Assembly (NCBI GenBank): GCA_035606915.1
Contig: DATNDU010000057.1
Span: 1-64,000, forward strand
Source of the DNA: Roseiarcus sp035606915
GTDB lineage: Bacteria; Pseudomonadota; Alphaproteobacteria; Rhizobiales; Beijerinckiaceae
Direction: 5' to 3'
Length of the DNA: 64,000 nucleotides
A program made the position numbers and the translations under genes. Under the pieces are notes generated by a model, which worked only from the letters and a program-made list of their open reading frames with translations, searched no databases and was not told the origin of the DNA. Shown here one piece after another: positions 60,460-64,000 of this stretch (the stretch's first letter is position 1; each line of letters starts with the position of its first letter).

Positions 60460-60469
60460 GTTACGTAAC
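60460..60469. promoter_or_regulatory. GTTACGTAAC palindrome upstream of the XRE regulator gene
   Basis: This perfect 10-bp palindrome is flanked by A+T-rich sequence (ATTAAC before, ATTGCAAC after) in the 115-bp gap between the regulator gene and lnt. It is 45 bp from the regulator start, so it may be bound by the regulator itself. No other copy was found by eye in the window. Confidence 0.5.
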
Positions 60470-60530
60470 ATTGCAACCTTTAGCCCATAAACGGCGGCGA
60501 CGCAACTTGCCATTGACGAGAGAGGCGCGC

Positions 60531-62159
60531 TTAGGCTGGGGAGCGCCGGCGGCGCGCCAACAGGCAGGCGAGCGCTGCGAGCGCCGTCATTAGCGCCGCC
60601 GTTGCCGCGCCCCAGCGCGCCTGCCAGGTTGGCGGCAAGGCGCCGGGGAGCACGCCGTCGATGACCGCCTCGAAACCGAGCGGCGCGTCCTCGATCACCC
60701 GCCCACGCGCGTCGATGATGGCGGAGATGCCGGTGTTGGCGACGCGCAGCATCGGCAGGCCGAGTTCGATGGCGCGCAGCCGCGCCTGCGAGAAATGCTG
60801 GTAGGGGCCAGCGGTGCGGCCGAACCAGGCGTCGTCGGTCAAGTTGAGGATATAGCCGACATCGGCGGTGTCGCCGACGCGCACCGGCGTCTCGTTGGGG
60901 AAAATCGCCTCGTAGCAGATCATCGCCAACGCTTCCGGCAACCCGGCGACGCGCAGCACGCGAGGGCCCGCGCCGGCATCGAAGCCGCCCGGCACGTGCA
61001 CGAATTGGGCGACGTGCAGGCGCTCGAACAGCGGCCGCAGCGGCAGATATTCGCCGAACGGCACCAGTTTGTGCTTGTCGTAGCGCTCGGCCTCCAACCC
61101 TGTGCGGTCGAGCACTTCCATTGAATTGAAATAATGGGTCTTCCCGCCGCTTTCCTCGGCCCGCGCCGCGCCCGTGACGAGCACCGCGCCGCCGTGCAGG
61201 AAATCGGCGATGCGCGCCAGCGCGCCGCGCTCATAAGAGAGGATGAACGGGAACGCCGATTCCGGCCAGAACAGATGCGTGACGTCGGCGACGCCGCTGC
61301 GCTGCGGCGAGGTCGCGCGGTCGGAGAGCTTTAGATAGCCACCGAGAATCGCCGCGCCGTTTTGCGGCGAGAAATCCGCGCCTTGCGCGACATTGGGCTG
61401 CACCAGCCGCAGCTTCGGGCCTTTGACCGGCGGCGGCGGCGGCTCGTCGACGCGCAGCGCCCCGAAACCGCAGAGCAGGGCCGCGGTCAGCGCCGCCAAC
61501 AGCGTCGGCCGCCAGCCCGAGGGCAGCGTCGCCGGCGCGGCGCAGATCGCCACCGTGATGAAGGTCAGGCCATGCAGCCCGACAAAGGCCGCCGCCTGCG
61601 CCGGCCACAGATGCGTCCCGAGCGCCATGCCGAACTCGTTCCAAGGAAAGCCGCTCAGCACATTGGCGCGCACGAACTCCGAGACGGTGAGGCCGACGGC
61701 CAGCGCCAACGGCCGCAGCGCGCCCTGCGGCCAGATGGCGCGCGCCAGCGCGAAGCCGAAGCCCGGAAAGACGCCCAAAAACAGCGGCAGCCCGACAACC
61801 CCGAATGGCAGCGCCCAGAGGAACTGGTCGCCATTGACCAGGAACGCCGCGCCGAGCCACCACAGCCCGGCCAGGAAATAGCCGAAGCCCCACCACCAGC
61901 CGATTGCGAACGCCGATTTCAACGTCGCCCAGCGCGTCGCCCCGGAGACCGAAGTCTCCGCCGCGCCGTCGATGAGCCAGACGGCGATGGTCATCGGCGC
62001 GATCATCGCCACCGCGTAGCTGAAGGGCGCCAGCGCCAATCCGCCGATGGCGCCGGCGGCGAAAGCGATCAGCCGGCGCGGCCATCCCCAGGAGAGGATC
62101 ACCGCGCTCGCCAGCGCCTCCAGCCGCGCGCCATGAGCAGGCGAAATCGAAGCCGTCAA
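60531..62159 (-). CDS. lnt: apolipoprotein N-acyltransferase
   Basis: Lnt adds the third acyl chain to bacterial lipoproteins in the inner membrane. The 542-residue protein has about six N-terminal membrane helices and a periplasmic nitrilase-like domain with the Glu-Lys-Cys triad: WPESAFPF (Glu), DKHKLVPFGEYLPL (Lys) and MICYEAIFP (Cys). Length and order fit Lnt. It follows corC, ybeY and phoH on the same strand, with a 58-bp gap to corC; phoH-ybeY-corC-lnt is a conserved alphaproteobacterial cluster. The extensin-like and other lipoproteins in this window would be among its substrates. Confidence 0.94.
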   Translation of the reverse strand: MTASISPAHGARLEALASAVILSWGWPRRLIAFAAGAIGGLALAPFSYAVAMIAPMTIAVWLIDGAAETSVSGATRWATLKSAFAIGWWWGFGYFLAGLWWLGAAFLVNGDQFLWALPFGVVGLPLFLGVFPGFGFALARAIWPQGALRPLALAVGLTVSEFVRANVLSGFPWNEFGMALGTHLWPAQAAAFVGLHGLTFITVAICAAPATLPSGWRPTLLAALTAALLCGFGALRVDEPPPPPVKGPKLRLVQPNVAQGADFSPQNGAAILGGYLKLSDRATSPQRSGVADVTHLFWPESAFPFILSYERGALARIADFLHGGAVLVTGAARAEESGGKTHYFNSMEVLDRTGLEAERYDKHKLVPFGEYLPLRPLFERLHVAQFVHVPGGFDAGAGPRVLRVAGLPEALAMICYEAIFPNETPVRVGDTADVGYILNLTDDAWFGRTAGPYQHFSQARLRAIELGLPMLRVANTGISAIIDARGRVIEDAPLGFEAVIDGVLPGALPPTWQARWGAATAALMTALAALACLLARRRRSPA

Positions 62160-62217
62160 AGCCGACCGTCCCCCGCCGATTCGTTTCGGCGAGCATGAGG
62201 CCGGAAGAGCCGGCGAT

Positions 62218-63183
62218 TCAAGTCGTTTCCCGCGTCGCAGGCTGCGCCTCGACCGCTGCCGGCGCGGCGACCGGGCCGGGCGGATGGATGCGCACCCGCT
62301 TCAGCCGGCGCGGATCGGCGTCGAGCACCTCGAATTCGAAGCCCTGCGGGCCGGCGACGATCTCGCCACGCACCGGCAGCCGGCCGGCGAGCGCCGCCAC
62401 CAAGCCGCCGATGGTGTCGGCCTCCTCGGCCTCTTCGAGGTCTGAAAGGTCGAGTCCGATGGCCTCAGCGACCTCGTCGAGCGGCGCCCGCGCCTCGACG
62501 GTGAATTTCCCGTCGGCCCCGCGCGAAATCTGCTCGCCCTCGGCCTCGTCGTGCTCGTCCTCAATATTGCCGACGATGGTTTCGACGATGTCCTCCATCG
62601 AGACCAGGCCATCGGTGCCGCCGTATTCGTCGATGACGAGGGCGATATGGATGCGCGAAGCCTGCATCCGCGCCAGCAGGTCGAGCGCCGGCATCGAGGG
62701 CGGGGCGAACAGCACCGGGCGCACCAGCGGCGTTTGCGCCAGCGGCGTGCCCATGTCGAAGGCGCGCTTGCGCTCGTCGGGCGCGGAATCGCTGGCGACG
62801 AGGCCGAAGGTGGGGTCGCTGGCGAGAAAGTCGAGGAAATCGCGGATGTGAATCATGCCGCGGGGGTCATCCAGCGTCTCGTGATAAACCGGCAGGCGCG
62901 AATGACCGGCGCTGCGAAAGGCGGCGAGCGCCTCGGCGACGGTGGCGTCGAGCGGCAGGGCGATGACGTCGGCGCGCGGCGCCATCACGTCTGCGACGCG
63001 CACGTCGTGCAGCGACAGCACGTTCTTGAGGATCGAGCGTTCTTTGGGCGAGAAATCGCCGCCCGCGTCGTCCTCCTCCAGCGCCTCCTCAAGGTCGTCG
63101 CGCACGGAGCCGTTGCTCAAGCCCAGTAGCGCGCGCAGCCGCTCGAACAGGTTGGCGCCCGTCGGGCGCTCGTCCTCGCTCAT
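62218..63183 (-). CDS. corC: CBS-domain transporter-associated protein (CorC-like)
   Basis: The 321-residue cytoplasmic protein has two CBS domains (VADVMAPRADVIALPLDATVAEALAAF near residue 60; LLARMQASRIHIALVIDEYGGTDGLVSMEDIVE near 170) and a C-terminal CorC/HlyC transporter-associated domain (GRLPVRGEIVAGPQGFEFEVLDADPRRLKRVRI). It lacks the DUF21 membrane domain, as in the CorC branch, which is linked to magnesium and cobalt homeostasis. Its start ATG 63183 overlaps the ybeY stop by 4 bp. Its exact ion partner is unknown. Confidence 0.88.
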   Translation of the reverse strand: MSEDERPTGANLFERLRALLGLSNGSVRDDLEEALEEDDAGGDFSPKERSILKNVLSLHDVRVADVMAPRADVIALPLDATVAEALAAFRSAGHSRLPVYHETLDDPRGMIHIRDFLDFLASDPTFGLVASDSAPDERKRAFDMGTPLAQTPLVRPVLFAPPSMPALDLLARMQASRIHIALVIDEYGGTDGLVSMEDIVETIVGNIEDEHDEAEGEQISRGADGKFTVEARAPLDEVAEAIGLDLSDLEEAEEADTIGGLVAALAGRLPVRGEIVAGPQGFEFEVLDADPRRLKRVRIHPPGPVAAPAAVEAQPATRETT

Positions 63184-63680
63184 GACGCGAGCTCCGCGCC
63201 GGCGTAGGGGTCGGCGACGCCGAGGCGCGCCAGCGCGCGCGCCTCGATCCGCTCCATCGCCTCGGCCTCAGCCGGCGTCTCGTGGTCGAAGCCGAGGAGA
63301 TGCAGAAAGCCGTGCGCGACGAGATGGCGGAAATGGTCGGCGAGCGGTTTGCTTTGCGCCGCCGCCTCGCGCTCCAGCGTCTCGAGCGCGACGAGCACGT
63401 CGCCGAGCAGGCGCGCGCCCGCCAGCCGCTCGGCCGGCGCTGCGGGAAAGGAGAGCACGTTGGTCGCCGCGTCCTTGCCGCGCCATTGCTTGTTGAGTTT
63501 GCGGATGCCGGCATCGCCGATAAGATGGATGGTCAGTTCCGCGCCGCGCGCCAAGCTGACGCCAGCCTCCTCCCTGGCCTCCTGGGCCGCCGCCGCCACC
63601 GCCTCGCGCGCCAGCTTGCGCGCCGGCAGCGCCCGCCGCCAGCGCGCTTCACCTTCGACGAATTCAACCCGCGGAGCCAT
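63180..63680 (-). CDS. ybeY: rRNA maturation endoribonuclease YbeY
   Basis: YbeY is a zinc-dependent endoribonuclease in 16S rRNA 3'-end maturation and ribosome quality control. The 166-residue protein carries the metal-binding motif HLVAHGFLHLLGFDH (His-x3-His-x5-His) near the C-terminus and the ATNVLSFP segment. The ATG at 63680 lies 2 bp after the phoH stop, and its end overlaps corC. The order phoH-ybeY-corC is conserved, tying it to ribosome and envelope maintenance genes. Confidence 0.95.
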   Translation of the reverse strand: MAPRVEFVEGEARWRRALPARKLAREAVAAAAQEAREEAGVSLARGAELTIHLIGDAGIRKLNKQWRGKDAATNVLSFPAAPAERLAGARLLGDVLVALETLEREAAAQSKPLADHFRHLVAHGFLHLLGFDHETPAEAEAMERIEARALARLGVADPYAGAELAS

Positions 63681-63682
63681 TG

Positions 63683-64000
63683 TCAGTTTCGGCTTTGCAG
63701 CTTCGGCGCGCTCTCGTAGGCCTCCACTATCTGGCGCACGAGATCGTGGCGCACCACGTCGCCATGCGCGAAGCGGACATGGCCGACGCGGTCGAGGCCG
63801 GCCAGCAGTTCCACCGCCTGGGCTAGGCCCGAGGTCTGGCCGGGCGCGAGGTCGACCTGAGTCGGATCGCCGTTGACCATCATGCGCGAGCCCTCGCCAA
63901 GGCGGGTGAGGAACATTTTCATCTGCATGGCGGTGGCGTTCTGCGCCTCGTCGAGCAGGATCGCCGCCTTGGCGAGGGTGCGACCGCGCATGAAGGCGAG
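63683..64000 (-). CDS. PhoH family ATPase, C-terminal part (cut by window edge)
   Basis: Only the last 105 codons are present, entering from beyond 64000. The sequence LAFMRGRTLAKAAILLDEAQNATAMQMKMFLTRLGEGSRMMVNGDPTQVDL contains the Walker B LLDEAQN and the helicase-like motif GDPTQ. PhoH proteins are cytoplasmic ATPases or RNA helicases linked to phosphate starvation and to YbeY in RNA processing. It is followed by ybeY with a 2-bp gap. The N-terminal part with Walker A is outside the window. Confidence 0.93.
   Translation of the reverse strand, partial: LAFMRGRTLAKAAILLDEAQNATAMQMKMFLTRLGEGSRMMVNGDPTQVDLAPGQTSGLAQAVELLAGLDRVGHVRFAHGDVVRHDLVRQIVEAYESAPKLQSRN

Noticed and set aside
1..64000. 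Search for tRNA, rRNA, CRISPR arrays, insertion sequences and phage genes.
   Set aside because: No tRNA-like T-loop pattern, repeat-spacer array, transposase or phage motif was found by eye; a covariance or HMM search would be needed to be certain.

Overview
The window is 64 kb of dense, high-GC chromosomal DNA from a methylotrophic alphaproteobacterium, most likely in the Hyphomicrobiales (Rhizobiales; for example a methanotroph or relative in the Beijerinckiaceae/Methylocystaceae). Three things point there: a bacterial tetrahydromethanopterin (H4MPT) formaldehyde-oxidation gene set (fhcBADC, mch, fae and cofactor-synthesis genes); alphaproteobacterial housekeeping blocks (cpdR next to N-formylglutamate amidohydrolase, phoH-ybeY-corC-lnt with a PraR-type regulator, DUF1036-pyk, fabA-fabB-fabI); and overlapping start/stop codons throughout. 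I saw no rRNA, tRNA, insertion sequence, phage gene or CRISPR array.

Layout. 0-6 kb: sugar-nucleotide and glycan genes (galU fragment, galE, a GH38 alpha-mannosidase), then an orphan molybdate-type permease/ATPase pair. 6-11 kb: purC, pyruvate kinase with a DUF1036 gene, recJ, a GNAT acetyltransferase behind an attenuator-like leader. 12-17 kb: a LysR/tautomerase divergon with a clear palindromic operator, small stress-type genes, an alpha/beta hydrolase coupled to a symporter-like membrane protein, hisN. 17.2-17.85 kb: a noncoding island with two tandem small RNAs carrying anti-Shine-Dalgarno motifs, a tandem palindromic operator and a long hairpin. 17.9-25.9 kb: N-formylglutamate amidohydrolase, cpdR, pheC, a PMT-type glycosyltransferase, sufE (apparently CTG-started), a PAS histidine kinase and cell-envelope proteins. 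26-28.7 kb: a nickel/cobalt-type metal transporter and a SohB peptidase. 28.9-38.5 kb: unsaturated fatty acid synthesis (fabA, fabB, fabI), malate synthase, ilvE, an exported catalase-like protein, aquaporin.

38.6-47.9 kb is the H4MPT core. fhcB-fhcA-fhcD-fhcC runs leftward, and the orf17-type ATP-grasp gene, mch, orf5 and orf7 run rightward from a shared 276-bp divergent promoter region; fae follows with its own leader. Fae condenses formaldehyde with H4MPT, Mch interconverts methenyl- and formyl-H4MPT, and FhcABCD moves the formyl group to methylofuran and releases formate. The dehydrogenase step (mtdB/mtdA) is not in the window. After pyrD, a DUF952 gene, dnaA, a 960-bp non-coding stretch and a hydrolase/P450 pair, a second block (54.95-58.7 kb) carries five overlapping or abutting genes of the archaeal-like cofactor set: an amino-acid kinase, a DmrB-type flavoprotein, a dihydropteroate-synthase-like protein, a DUF447 protein and a HisA-like protein. 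Their exact reactions are mostly unassigned; this block is the best candidate for undescribed biochemistry here. The window ends with prfB (programmed frameshift), a PraR-type regulator, lnt, corC, ybeY and the 3' part of phoH.
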